Shown piece by piece: positions 6,856 through 14,494 of a stretch of DNA of 21,302 bases. The notes below the pieces were generated by a model, which had not been told where the DNA came from, made no database searches, and saw only the letters and a list, made by a program, of their open reading frames with translations. Within the stretch, counting starts at the first letter, position 1. The number at the start of each line of letters is the position of its first letter. The DNA is taken from positions 1 to 21,302 of the forward strand of contig JAFGKV010000104.1 in assembly GCA_016928395.1 (NCBI GenBank), read 5' to 3'. Position numbers and translations under genes: made by a program. The DNA comes from Candidatus Fermentibacterota bacterium (GTDB lineage Bacteria; JAFGKV01).

Positions 6856-7188
6856 TCATGCGCCATCGGCCTCAACCTGTGGGCCCCGGGCTGACCAGAG
6901 CGCGACATGAAAGGGCCATAGCTCGGCCCGCATGACACCGTGCAGAACCGCGGGGTCGTTGGCCATGAGTCTCTCTGCCTCGGTCTCAGACTCTGCCTCG
7001 AAGACTACGATGCCAAACGTTCCCTCGTCGACGGTCGGGGTCCTTCCGGCTACCAGCACCTGCCCCGAGGCCGTGAGTTTCTCCAGGTACGCGAAGTGCT
7101 GCCCTAGAACCTGAGTTTCCCGATCGGTCGGCCCTTCGACCAGCATGCCGATGCGGGTGGGTTTGATGCGATAGATGAACTGGGACAT
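6856..7188 (-). CDS. YCII-related domain protein
   Basis: A 110-residue protein, about the size of single-domain YCII proteins. The core is FIYRIKPTR, then GQHFAYLEKLTASGQVLVAG with the conserved His-x-x-Tyr-Leu, then TFGIVVFEAESETEAERLM and NDPAVLHGVMRAELWPFHVA. The dimeric alpha/beta-barrel fold is shared with ferredoxin-like muconolactone isomerases; some relatives use the conserved His in hydrolysis or dehalogenation, others are unknown. The ATG at 7188 begins the family pattern and has GAAGAG ~2-7 nt upstream; the in-frame GTG-type start at 7206 would add only six residues. It lies 14 nt after the oxidase-fold gene, so the two are probably co-transcribed. Confidence 0.85.
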   Translation of the reverse strand: MSQFIYRIKPTRIGMLVEGPTDRETQVLGQHFAYLEKLTASGQVLVAGRTPTVDEGTFGIVVFEAESETEAERLMANDPAVLHGVMRAELWPFHVALWSARGPQVEADGA

Positions 7189-7202
7189 TGCTCTTCGCGG
7201 TC

Positions 7203-7622
7203 TCACTCGATTCCGAAGTTCACCGACTTGAAGTTGCTGTAGTATCTTCCGTCTTGCGCCGTGAACTTGAGCACGCAGTAGTCTGGGTCGTTCACGCCCT
7301 TTGCGTAGTAGATCTCATCCCCGTCCTTCCATATCATCTCCTTCGATTCCTTGTCATGCACTACTGACATCATTCCTCTCAGCATGACTCCTCTGAAGAA
7401 CCTCTTGTCAAAGAAGTACACGCATGCCTTCGGGTTCTCAGTGTAGTGTCTGACTCTCATGGAAGATGTGTTGGTCGTGAAGTATAGATGCCGTATCCCA
7501 TCCCTCTTTCTGGGTGGCAGCATTGCTTTCGTGTTGGGGAAACCTGATTCGTCAACGGAGCTTATTATTGCAGTGCTTGCCTTGTCAATCATGTTGCCGA
7601 TGGTCTGCGCGGGCTCTCTCAT
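7203..7622 (-). CDS. pyridoxamine 5'-phosphate oxidase-fold (general stress protein 26-like) protein
   Basis: A 139-residue split-barrel flavin-binding protein. Landmarks are TAIISSVDESGFPNTKAMLP, HLYFTTNTSSMRVRHYTENP, ACVYFFDKRFFRGVMLRGMM and a final KSVNF strand. Members bind FMN or F420 or act in redox stress; the substrate is unknown. The ATG has GAGGAGGAAAG just upstream, the best ribosome site in this part of the window, and it overlaps the stop of the broken GNAT gene as ATGA. Base use differs from its neighbours: many A/T-ending codons and Lys, Tyr, Asn, Ile residues, suggesting a recent arrival from a lower-GC genome. Confidence 0.85.
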   Translation of the reverse strand: MREPAQTIGNMIDKASTAIISSVDESGFPNTKAMLPPRKRDGIRHLYFTTNTSSMRVRHYTENPKACVYFFDKRFFRGVMLRGMMSVVHDKESKEMIWKDGDEIYYAKGVNDPDYCVLKFTAQDGRYYSNFKSVNFGIE

Positions 7623-7983
7623 GTGCTTTCCTCCTCAAGGAGATTCCTGGCCAACAGATACTTCCCGGCGTGCGGTTTGTAGCCGAGCTTCCGAGTGAGT
7701 GCCAGCATCGCTGCGTTGTCCGATGCATTGCTCGTGTGCAGGGCCCGCGCTCCATGGGCCCGTGCGTATCGGATTGCCATGATCTTCATGCCGCACGCGA
7801 TGCCGCGGCCGCGATTGCCCCTGCATCAGTCCCGGGATTGGCGACACACATGTTCATGTTTCTGATACTTCCCCGGCAGCCGGCGGCTGCCCCCCGGAGC
7901 GAGACCAGGATGTCGCCTCCATCGTCTCCTCGGGTCAACGGAAAACCCGATGAGGCAGCGCTGCTGCCGACTCGGCCGATCAT
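7619..7983 (-). pseudogene. GNAT acetyltransferase broken by a one-base frameshift
   Basis: The downstream frame reads RGNRGRGIACGMKIMAIRYA, RAHGARALHTSNASDNAAML, then ALTRKLGYKPHAGKYLLARN, the acetyl-CoA motif A and C-terminal half of a GNAT enzyme. It has a TGA just upstream of the Arg-Gly-Asn. The part before it continues in another frame as RNMNMCVANPGTDA, which joins motif A perfectly if one base is restored near 7824. The N-terminal substrate half is missing or degraded. The stop overlaps the oxidase-fold gene's ATG, so ribosomes that reach it could still re-initiate there. The 5' end lies only 6 nt after the 241-residue gene, suggesting one transcript. A sequencing indel is possible. 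Confidence 0.65.
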
Positions 7984-7989
7984 CCTGGG

Positions 7990-8715
7990 CTAGTGGTCTC
8001 GCGGCCTTCGGCTGAACTTGAAGCCATGCACGATGACTTGCGTGCCCAAAGACATAGAAGGTATCTCTTCGGGCGGCTTTTCATCGAAGGAGTAGAGGGT
8101 GCGGGCATGCTCCTCGTCAAGGAGATACAGACCCTTCATGCAGATGCACGGAGGCGGGGCTTTCGCGACCGGGAGGACCATGTGGGGATAGGAGTATGTG
8201 AGCGACTCATATCCCACACAGTCGTCCAGGTGATCCAGGAGCAAGAGATAAACCCCCGGCTTGACACGCTCGTAGCGCTCCACCGCATCGCCCCGGGTCA
8301 CCACCAACGCTACTTCGTCTCTCTCGCGCATCCGCAGGATGACTTCCTCATGTCCTTCGGCCGGCACGGTGATGACGGCAGCGGATCCGTGCCCCCACAT
8401 CAGTTCTTCGCTATCCGGTGCGTCCCGCTTCCCAATTCCACAGTCACCGCGACCCTCGACGTGGATCTTCGCCGCAGTGACCGGGCCATTCACCGCAAAG
8501 ATCGCGGCCCTCGTTTCGTCACCGAACAGCTCTTTCTGTTCCTCGGCGCGAAGCCACTCCTCCCGACGCTCCCTGTCCAGACGCCTGTTCTGCGCACGGT
8601 CTCTCAACATGGCGTGAACCACAAGGCCGCCCACGGCAACGGCCAGGAGCACCCACACCCTGGATCTCCCAGGGCTTCCTCGGGTGACGAAGGGGCACCC
8701 CGGTTTTGCCTTCAT
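7990..8715 (-). CDS. unrecognised single-pass membrane protein (241 aa)
   Basis: Residues 1-18 are basic, and 19-36 (RVWVLLAVAVGGLVVHAM) form one transmembrane segment. Residues 38-62 are a strongly charged Arg/Glu helix. A mainly beta-type domain of ~170 residues follows, with Cys92, Cys166, Cys190 and Cys192 that could form disulphides if outside the membrane, where the positive-inside rule would place them. No family is recognised. It starts inside the stop of the preceding 205-residue gene (ATGA, 4 nt), which itself overlaps the CDF transporter, so the three are probably made together. A link to metal export (accessory or sensor at the envelope) is an inference from this coupling only. 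Confidence 0.75.
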   Translation of the reverse strand: MKAKPGCPFVTRGSPGRSRVWVLLAVAVGGLVVHAMLRDRAQNRRLDRERREEWLRAEEQKELFGDETRAAIFAVNGPVTAAKIHVEGRGDCGIGKRDAPDSEELMWGHGSAAVITVPAEGHEEVILRMRERDEVALVVTRGDAVERYERVKPGVYLLLLDHLDDCVGYESLTYSYPHMVLPVAKAPPPCICMKGLYLLDEEHARTLYSFDEKPPEEIPSMSLGTQVIVHGFKFSRRPRDH

Positions 8716-9329
8716 CGGTCGAACTCCTCACAGGGCCAGATTCTGACCACGAAGGCGCCTGCCAGCTCGAGGCACACGAGTTCGTATCCCTCCATGGCAT
8801 CAACCAGATCTCGGAGGATCCCCGTGAAGTGCCGACGCCGCTCGGGCTCGCCAGGCACCTCGTCGGGAGCGACGAAAGCGTCGCCTTGCAGGATCAGCGT
8901 GCCTCGCCCGGTCTCGATGGTAACCACCCCGCGGTCATGACGGCAGTCGCTGATGATGACGCGAAGCCTTTCGGTGGGGCCGGGTTCTCGTCTACGATCG
9001 TGATCCGCACCCAGCGCGTCGACACTATCCAGACCCCCGGTCAGCGCCGGTGAGGACAGCGTGGGCTGGCGAGCGGCAGGGTTGCGAAGTGCGGAGGCTG
9101 TGCCGCCCGCGCGAGAAGGCGTCGCCTGATGCGCCGTGGTGGGGAGACCATCGGCGCCATGGGCGGGCTCAGTCTCGGCCGGCGGCGATCTCTGGGGTTC
9201 TCCGAACGGGGAGAGCTCCCCGGCCTCGTGGGGAGTGCGCCCGCGACAGGCGCTTCGAAGGGATGGAAGGGCCACGGCCAGGAGCAGGCCCACGATCATG
9301 ATCTTCGCCAGAAGCTGCGCGCCTTTCAC
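8712..9329 (-). CDS. unrecognised exported protein (205 aa)
   Basis: A signal peptide covers residues ~1-27 (Lys-containing start, then MIVGLLLAVALPSL and RSA before Cys28). Arg at -3 makes a lipoprotein cleavage unlikely, so signal peptidase I after RSA is favoured. Residues ~30-115 are low-complexity, rich in Pro/Ala/Gly/Thr, a probable flexible spacer. The last ~85 residues form the likely folded part, beginning LRVIISDCRHDRGVVTIETG and ending in a hydrophobic strand pair. The family is unknown. ATGA overlaps on both sides tie it to the CDF transporter and to the 241-residue membrane protein, so it probably acts at the cell envelope with them. Confidence 0.75.
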   Translation of the reverse strand: MKGAQLLAKIMIVGLLLAVALPSLRSACRGRTPHEAGELSPFGEPQRSPPAETEPAHGADGLPTTAHQATPSRAGGTASALRNPAARQPTLSSPALTGGLDSVDALGADHDRRREPGPTERLRVIISDCRHDRGVVTIETGRGTLILQGDAFVAPDEVPGEPERRRHFTGILRDLVDAMEGYELVCLELAGAFVVRIWPCEEFDR

Positions 9330-10285
9330 TTTGCCCTCCCGTTCTCTCGTGCAGCCGGATCGGGAGACCTCGTGCGGCCATGATGCCGCTGCCTGGATCC
9401 TTCAATGGCCGGATGGTAGTGCACGTGAACCCTCATCAGGAAGTCGATCTCGCGGCACAGCGTTCGCTCCACCCGCGTGGCGATGCGATCACCCTCCTCG
9501 ACGCTCATCGAGCCGTTCACCCCTATGGTCAGATTGGCAACCAAATAGGGGCCAAATCTGTGCGCCTGCACCTCCTCAAGCTCTACACCGGGCATGGCGC
9601 GGATCAAAGTCGCGATCTGCTGACGCAACGCTTTGCCGGGCACGGTATCCATAAGGTCATCTGACGATTCCCGCAGGATCTTGATACCTGTCCCGAGCAC
9701 GATGAGCGCCACCAAAGCCCCGGCCAATGGGTCGATCCACGGATGACCCATCCTGCCGCCCAAGATGCCAAGGGTGGCGGCTGACGCGGCCATGATATCG
9801 TTGCGGTGATCGTATGCCAAGGCAATCACCGCGAGGTTGTGAGTGCGCCTGCCCACCCGCTTTGTCACGGCAGTCAGAATGATCTTGGTGAGCACGGTGA
9901 ACACGGCAACAAGCAGGGCGAGAAGTGATGCGCCTGCGGCAACGTCCGTCGCTCGCCACATGTCATACACAGCATTGACGGAGCCCCAGAAGATCGTGAC
10001 GCCGGTGGTGACCACGAAGGCGCCGACGATCAGGGCCGCGATGCTCTCCAGTTGGCGATGCCCGTAGGGATGCTCATCGTCCGCAGGTGTGCGCGCCAAA
10101 CCCACGAAGACTCTCACGACCACGTAGTACACCACGTCGGATGTGGAGTTGATGCCATCGGCCAGCAAGGCGGGACTGTGGCCGAGAATTCCCACCGCCG
10201 TCTTGAGGGCAGCCAGCACCACATTGGCAGCCAGGCCCAGATTCACGGCAAAGATGCTGCTTCGATCTCGGTGCGCTGGATCCAC
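9326..10285 (-). CDS. cation diffusion facilitator (CDF) metal transporter
   Basis: About 319 residues, an inner-membrane divalent-metal/proton antiporter exporting metal from the cytoplasm. The family pattern is complete: TM1 and TM2 with LGHSPALLADGINSTSD, the DDEHPYGHRQLESIAAL loop, TM5 with LAYDHRNDIMAASA, TM6 with GHPWIDPLAGALVALIVL, then the cytoplasmic domain (VELEEVQAHRFGPYLVANLT, ending HVHYHPAIEG). The transport-site quartet is Asn46 and Asp50 (TM2) with Asp159 and Asp163 (TM5), not the His-x3-Asp of zinc-type CDFs; this fits Mn- or Fe-type members better. I prefer the GTG at 10285, preceded by GGAG five bases away. A GTG at 10363 would add 26 residues. It is the first gene of a three-gene coupled operon. 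Confidence 0.88.
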   Translation of the reverse strand: MDPAHRDRSSIFAVNLGLAANVVLAALKTAVGILGHSPALLADGINSTSDVVYYVVVRVFVGLARTPADDEHPYGHRQLESIAALIVGAFVVTTGVTIFWGSVNAVYDMWRATDVAAGASLLALLVAVFTVLTKIILTAVTKRVGRRTHNLAVIALAYDHRNDIMAASAATLGILGGRMGHPWIDPLAGALVALIVLGTGIKILRESSDDLMDTVPGKALRQQIATLIRAMPGVELEEVQAHRFGPYLVANLTIGVNGSMSVEEGDRIATRVERTLCREIDFLMRVHVHYHPAIEGSRQRHHGRTRSPDPAARENGRAK

Positions 10286-10388
10286 TGCTACTCCGTGAAA
10301 GGCGAGGGGTCTTGCGTCAACCTCGCGCCCGCTCAATGGTTCCGGGAACCTCGCAGGCCCCACTGGGTCGACACCAAGACATTCTAGA

Positions 10389-10404
10389 CCTCGCCCGACC
10401 GAGG
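10389..10404. terminator. short hairpin after the GH31 gene
   Basis: CCTCG and CGAGG pair over a 6-base loop, 8 bp after the GH31 stop on the minus strand and upstream of the CDF gene. The stem is short and no U-run follows, so this is only a weak candidate terminator. Confidence 0.2.
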
Positions 10405-10411
10405 CACCACT

Positions 10412-13231
10412 CTATTCCTTGGTCCTGAGCCGGATCAGCGGATGGGTGCCGGTCCAGAGGACGCGGCGAGTCCCGGCCTCATCCGGGCTCTCTACCACGA
10501 GTCTGCAGAGCGCTGCCTGATTCGAGGGGCCTCGATTCGTGACAGAGTCAGCATCAAACACCATTCCGTGGGTCCCTGCGGGATGCTCCCCCTCCTCAAG
10601 CACGGCCAGCTCATGGCCCGCGGCATCGTACAGAACAAGGCGTACGTTCCCAGGTGACGGCAGGCCGAAGCTGATGGTTGTCGTTGACGAATATGGATTC
10701 GGATAGGCGCGAAGCCAGAACTGGCCTGGAAGCGGCGGCGAATCGTGGATGGCCACCCCAAGACTCTCTGCCTCAATACGGCAGTTTTGGTCTATGGCGA
10801 GGTCGCATACGACGTGCAGGAGCCCTGCCGGGTCGAAGGCCCAGCCCTCGCCGCTTCGTAGCAGGTCGTCATAACCTGCGGCGCGGCAGAGATCGATGCC
10901 GTCCCGGCGCACCCGACTGGGCGCTTTGGTGACGCCATGCACCGTGACGAGGTAAGCTCGGCGCACGGCCTGGCCTCCGTAGCTGCCTCGGGGGCTGCCA
11001 ATATCCACCAGGAGGGAGGCTTCATCGCCGCTTCCCACAAGCTCATGGGCAAACTCGGTGAGCGCATACGCGCCGTGTTGATACTGAAGGGAATACCCGT
11101 CATCCTCATACAGCACACCCCGGCCTCCGACGACCCCAGGATACACGGCCAAGGCCAAGGTGTCCGCGGGGCGGGCCGCCGTGGTCTGCAGCGGCGGCCA
11201 CATGGGGATGATGCTGCCGGCCTTGACGAAGAGCGGCATGGTCTCCAGCGGCGACGGCACGGTCAGGTCCCCCGGCCCCTGATAGATTGAATCCGTCCAA
11301 AAATCGTACCACGATCCCTGCGGGAGGTAGACCCGCGAGGAGCGTACGCCGTCCTCCACTACCGGCCAGACCAGAAACGCATCGCCCCAGAGATACCCTG
11401 AACTCTCATCCATGAGCCGCGGATCCTCGGGGTCGAGAAAGAACAGCGGTCGGGCCATGGGAAGCCCCGTGTCATGGTTGGCCCGGGCCATGGTGTAGAT
11501 GTAGGGAATGAGCCGGTATCGGAGTTCGAGAAACCTCCTGCAGATCTGCTCCGCTTCCACCCCGTATCCCCAGGGCTCCTGAGGCTGGTAGTCTACCCCG
11601 TGGGCCCTGGTCACCGGGCAGAAGGCCCCGTACTGCATCCATCGCACGTACAGCTCGGGCGAGGTGGCAGAGCAGCAGAAGCCCCCGATGTCGCTGTTGT
11701 GGTAGGCCAGGCCAGAGACGCCCATGGAGAGACTCATGGGAAGCTGAACCGCCAGCCCGCCGAACCCGGTCCCCACATCGCCCGACCACGGGATAACGCC
11801 AAAACGCTGGATCCCTGCCGAACCTGCCCTGGTCAGGTTGAACAGGCGCACATCCGGGCGAAACGCCGCAAATCCATCAAACACCGCCTTGGCCCACAGC
11901 AGGTTGAACACATTGTGCACCTTCCGGGCACTGCCCATGGCATGCACCATGTCGTCGGGATGTCGCTCGGGCTCTCCCAAATCGGTCCAGATGCCGCCCA
12001 ACTCTCCCCCGAAGAACGCCGGGTGTTTGGCCCACCACCACGCCTGAGCTGCCGGATTCGTCACATCTAGAAGCCCGGCATCACATCCGCAAGACCACCA
12101 GTTGTGCAGCCGATAGGGTTGGCCACTGGCGGTGCGGGCGAGAAATCCCTGGGCCGCGGCCAGAGCGAAGTTGGGGGAATGCTCCACGATGTATGGTTCA
12201 GTGATGGCGATCGTATGGATGCCCTGGTCCTTGAAATCCCGCATCATGGTGAAAGGATTTGGCCAGGCCGCACTGTTCCAGGCCAGATCGCCCATGTGCC
12301 GGAACCAGTATAGATCCAGCACGATGGCATCGCAGGGAATACGTTTCTCGCGCATGATCCGCACCATGTCGCGGGCCTCGACTTCGTTCCGGTAGCCGTA
12401 CTTTGACTGTATGAAGCCAAAGGCCCACAGGGGCGGAAGCGGCTGACGGCCAGTGAGCCACGTATAGGCTTCAATGAGAGTGGGAATGGTCGCGCCGCTC
12501 ATCACGTGGAAGGAGAGCTCGCCCGCCTCGACTTCGAAGCTGAATCGCCCTGGATCCGAGGAACCCAGATCGATCACCCCGCGATAGGTCGTGTCGAAGA
12601 ACAGGCCCCAACCCCTGGGCGAGACGATGAACGGCACATTGACGCCCATTGTGGCCGGGGGCGTGGTGTACCCGCCTTCATGCTGATTCCAGAAGGAGAG
12701 CACCTGGCCACGTTGGTCCAAGGCGGTTGCCCGTTCTCCGCCACCGTAGAAGTGCTCGTCTGCAGCCATGCGGAAGATCGCGGCCCTGCCACCGCCCATG
12801 GTGCACAGGCCTCCCTCACGAGGTTCCTCCAGGAGACAAACCCCTTGGGCCTCGAAGGACAACCGCAGGGGGTACTTCGCGCACACGACAGCCAGGTCGC
12901 CTGCGGTCAGAACGAGGCTCGAATCACTATCGATCACGGTGAATGGAGACGCGTTCAGCGTATCGGCCACTACGGCCAACGACGAATCCATCGCGGCACC
13001 TGCCGACGGGAGGAAGTCAACGCGAATGATGTCGTCACGGAACGACACCAGCCGCACGGCTGCCTCGCCGGCATGGATCTCGACCCGTCGGCCCGCCACC
13101 GTATGGCCGGAGTAGTCGCCCACAAAGGCCTGAGCATTGACCTGGGTTCCGGTCGCGGGCAAGACCACAACCAAGAGCATCAGGGCAGAGCGGCAAAGGC
13201 TCAGTCGCCATCGAGTGTCACACACGCACAC
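10412..13231 (-). CDS. exported GH31 alpha-glycosidase or transglucosidase with T9SS/FlgD-like C-terminal domain
   Basis: About 939 residues. A signal peptide (CRSALMLLVVVLPATGTQVNAQA) is followed by an N-terminal beta-sandwich, the GH31 (beta/alpha)8 barrel, beta-sandwich domains and a C-terminal ~95-residue module starting AYPNPYSSTTTISFGLPSPG, the opening of T9SS sorting/FlgD-like Ig domains. The nucleophile is Asp417 in GIWTDLGEPE; the acid/base is Asp485 in IPWSGDVGTGF. The DLGEPE form occurs in alpha-glucosidases and in 4-alpha-glucosyltransferases, so hydrolysis or transglucosylation of alpha-glucans is likely, outside the cell. The GTG at 13231 places the signal peptide correctly; a TTG at 13393 would put ~60 odd residues before it, and an ATG at 13180 would cut into it. 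The last ~40 residues do not follow the usual GxYxxxL ending of the sorting domain. Confidence 0.88.
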   Translation of the reverse strand: MCVCDTRWRLSLCRSALMLLVVVLPATGTQVNAQAFVGDYSGHTVAGRRVEIHAGEAAVRLVSFRDDIIRVDFLPSAGAAMDSSLAVVADTLNASPFTVIDSDSSLVLTAGDLAVVCAKYPLRLSFEAQGVCLLEEPREGGLCTMGGGRAAIFRMAADEHFYGGGERATALDQRGQVLSFWNQHEGGYTTPPATMGVNVPFIVSPRGWGLFFDTTYRGVIDLGSSDPGRFSFEVEAGELSFHVMSGATIPTLIEAYTWLTGRQPLPPLWAFGFIQSKYGYRNEVEARDMVRIMREKRIPCDAIVLDLYWFRHMGDLAWNSAAWPNPFTMMRDFKDQGIHTIAITEPYIVEHSPNFALAAAQGFLARTASGQPYRLHNWWSCGCDAGLLDVTNPAAQAWWWAKHPAFFGGELGGIWTDLGEPERHPDDMVHAMGSARKVHNVFNLLWAKAVFDGFAAFRPDVRLFNLTRAGSAGIQRFGVIPWSGDVGTGFGGLAVQLPMSLSMGVSGLAYHNSDIGGFCCSATSPELYVRWMQYGAFCPVTRAHGVDYQPQEPWGYGVEAEQICRRFLELRYRLIPYIYTMARANHDTGLPMARPLFFLDPEDPRLMDESSGYLWGDAFLVWPVVEDGVRSSRVYLPQGSWYDFWTDSIYQGPGDLTVPSPLETMPLFVKAGSIIPMWPPLQTTAARPADTLALAVYPGVVGGRGVLYEDDGYSLQYQHGAYALTEFAHELVGSGDEASLLVDIGSPRGSYGGQAVRRAYLVTVHGVTKAPSRVRRDGIDLCRAAGYDDLLRSGEGWAFDPAGLLHVVCDLAIDQNCRIEAESLGVAIHDSPPLPGQFWLRAYPNPYSSTTTISFGLPSPGNVRLVLYDAAGHELAVLEEGEHPAGTHGMVFDADSVTNRGPSNQAALCRLVVESPDEAGTRRVLWTGTHPLIRLRTKE

Positions 13232-13424
13232 GCAGCTTTCAACAGGGGACCGGAACTCAGAACTAGACCCTGTCAGTTTACACGGGGAGGCCGCACGGCT
13301 CAATCCACAGGGTGCACCTGAGGAGGGGGCACGGCACAGCGCGCGATGTGTGCATGTGCCGACACGGGGCAATGATGGAGCCCAGCGTGGCAAAGAGCCC
13401 TGGCTGGAGGTTGTGCCACGAACG

Positions 13425-13449
13425 CCCCGCCGGCGAGAAGCCGGCGGGG
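13425..13449. terminator. perfect 10-bp hairpin between the porV-like and GH31 genes
   Basis: CCCCGCCGGC and GCCGGCGGGG pair around the 5-base loop GAGAA, 23 bp after the PorV-like stop (minus strand). It has no U-run, so it may slow rather than end transcription, lowering GH31 expression relative to the outer-membrane genes. It could equally protect the 3' end of the upstream message. Confidence 0.5.
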
Positions 13450-13472
13450 GTCAAAGGTGAGTCCGGATGCCT

Positions 13473-14462
13473 CTAGCGGGGCATGAACCCGACGGATAGA
13501 CGATGGACGGGATCCAAGTACTCGTGATTCTGATAGCAGTAGTCTACCGAGAGCCTGTTACCTCCCGTGGGTATGTTCACGCCACCGCCCAGGGACCACT
13601 CCATGTTGTTCAGGGTAGTGTAGCCCGCCCTGAGGAAGTAGCTCCCGTTGAATGCGTACTGCATGCCCAGCCCCAGGAGTTCCGACTGATCCACGGGATG
13701 AAGCCCTTCGCCGCACAGCGTAAGGCATCCTGCCGGACCATCGAACAGGTCGTACGCCACCCCTGCCCGGAAGGTCATAGGCATGGAGAAGCGCTCCGCC
13801 TGCAGCACCGCTGGAACATCATCTGTCTGGGTGCCTTCGCCACCCGGATCGCCCCATACCTGCTCAAGACCCTGACCGGCAAACTGCACGTCTGGGCCGA
13901 AGTTGGCCACGGAGAAGCCCAGCCGGAGATTGCTGAATCCCACCACGTAGGTGCCACCCAGATCGAATCCCCAGTTCGTATCGGAGACTTCGGCCAATGC
14001 CTCCCGGATGACCCGGAGACTCAGGCCCGCGGCGAACTTATCGGTCATCATGCGGGCATAGGTCAGGGTAACCGCCATGGCATTGGCGTTGAAGGTGTCC
14101 CCGGTGCCGTCGGGCATCTCCTCAGTAGTCTCCTCGATCGTGCCGGAGAGAAATGCAAGCCCGCTGATGCCGATGACCCCGTCCATGAACGGCGTGGCAA
14201 TGGCCACATCCTCCACCGCCATGTCGGCATAGAGAGCCGTATGGGTGAAGCCCGTGGCGGTACCCTCCAACGATGCGATCCCGGCCGGATTCCAGAACAC
14301 CGACTCCAAATCGCCTCCGATGGCGGTGTAGGCACCGCCCATGGAGGTGGCCCGCGCGCCTCCTCCTACCGTGAGAAACTGGGTCCCCGCGCCGCCGAGC
14401 CGCGCCGAGGCGGTCGAAACCGCCAGCGCCAGAGCGACGCCTGCGAAGAGTATCCGTGTCAT
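13473..14462 (-). CDS. PorV/PorQ-family outer-membrane beta-barrel protein
   Basis: A 329-residue protein with a signal peptide (MTRILFAGVALALAVSTASA). The family signature follows: AGTQFLTVGGGARATSMGGA, then YTAIGGDLESVFWNPAGIAS, then alternating amphipathic strands to the final RLSVGFMPR, as expected of a 14-stranded FadL-like barrel. PorV shuttles T9SS cargo from the translocon to the surface-attachment complex, so a member beside two proteins with T9SS-like C-termini suggests it handles that cargo; some family members have other roles. The ATG at 14462 has AGAGGAGAGG 4-5 nt upstream, better than the overlapping in-frame start at 14498. It follows the large exported protein by 32 bp, so they are co-transcribed. 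Confidence 0.85.
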   Translation of the reverse strand: MTRILFAGVALALAVSTASARLGGAGTQFLTVGGGARATSMGGAYTAIGGDLESVFWNPAGIASLEGTATGFTHTALYADMAVEDVAIATPFMDGVIGISGLAFLSGTIEETTEEMPDGTGDTFNANAMAVTLTYARMMTDKFAAGLSLRVIREALAEVSDTNWGFDLGGTYVVGFSNLRLGFSVANFGPDVQFAGQGLEQVWGDPGGEGTQTDDVPAVLQAERFSMPMTFRAGVAYDLFDGPAGCLTLCGEGLHPVDQSELLGLGMQYAFNGSYFLRAGYTTLNNMEWSLGGGVNIPTGGNRLSVDYCYQNHEYLDPVHRLSVGFMPR

Positions 14463-14494
14463 GCTGCCTCTCCTCTGTTGCTGGTTCATGATGG

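Noticed and set aside
7993-8940. 315-residue open frame on the plus strand
   Set aside because: Antisense to two minus-strand genes that have export signals and coupled overlaps; His/Pro/Arg-rich with no family pattern.
8712-9329. Lipoprotein assignment for the 205-residue protein
   Set aside because: A Cys follows the signal peptide, but Arg at -3 does not fit the lipobox, so a plain exported protein is preferred.
12506-13321. 271-residue open frame on the plus strand
   Set aside because: Antisense to the start of the GH31 gene; its composition is that of complementary-strand reading.
13425-13449. Hairpin as a classical intrinsic terminator
   Set aside because: The stem is strong, but no U-run follows on either strand, so it is listed only as a possible terminator or attenuator.
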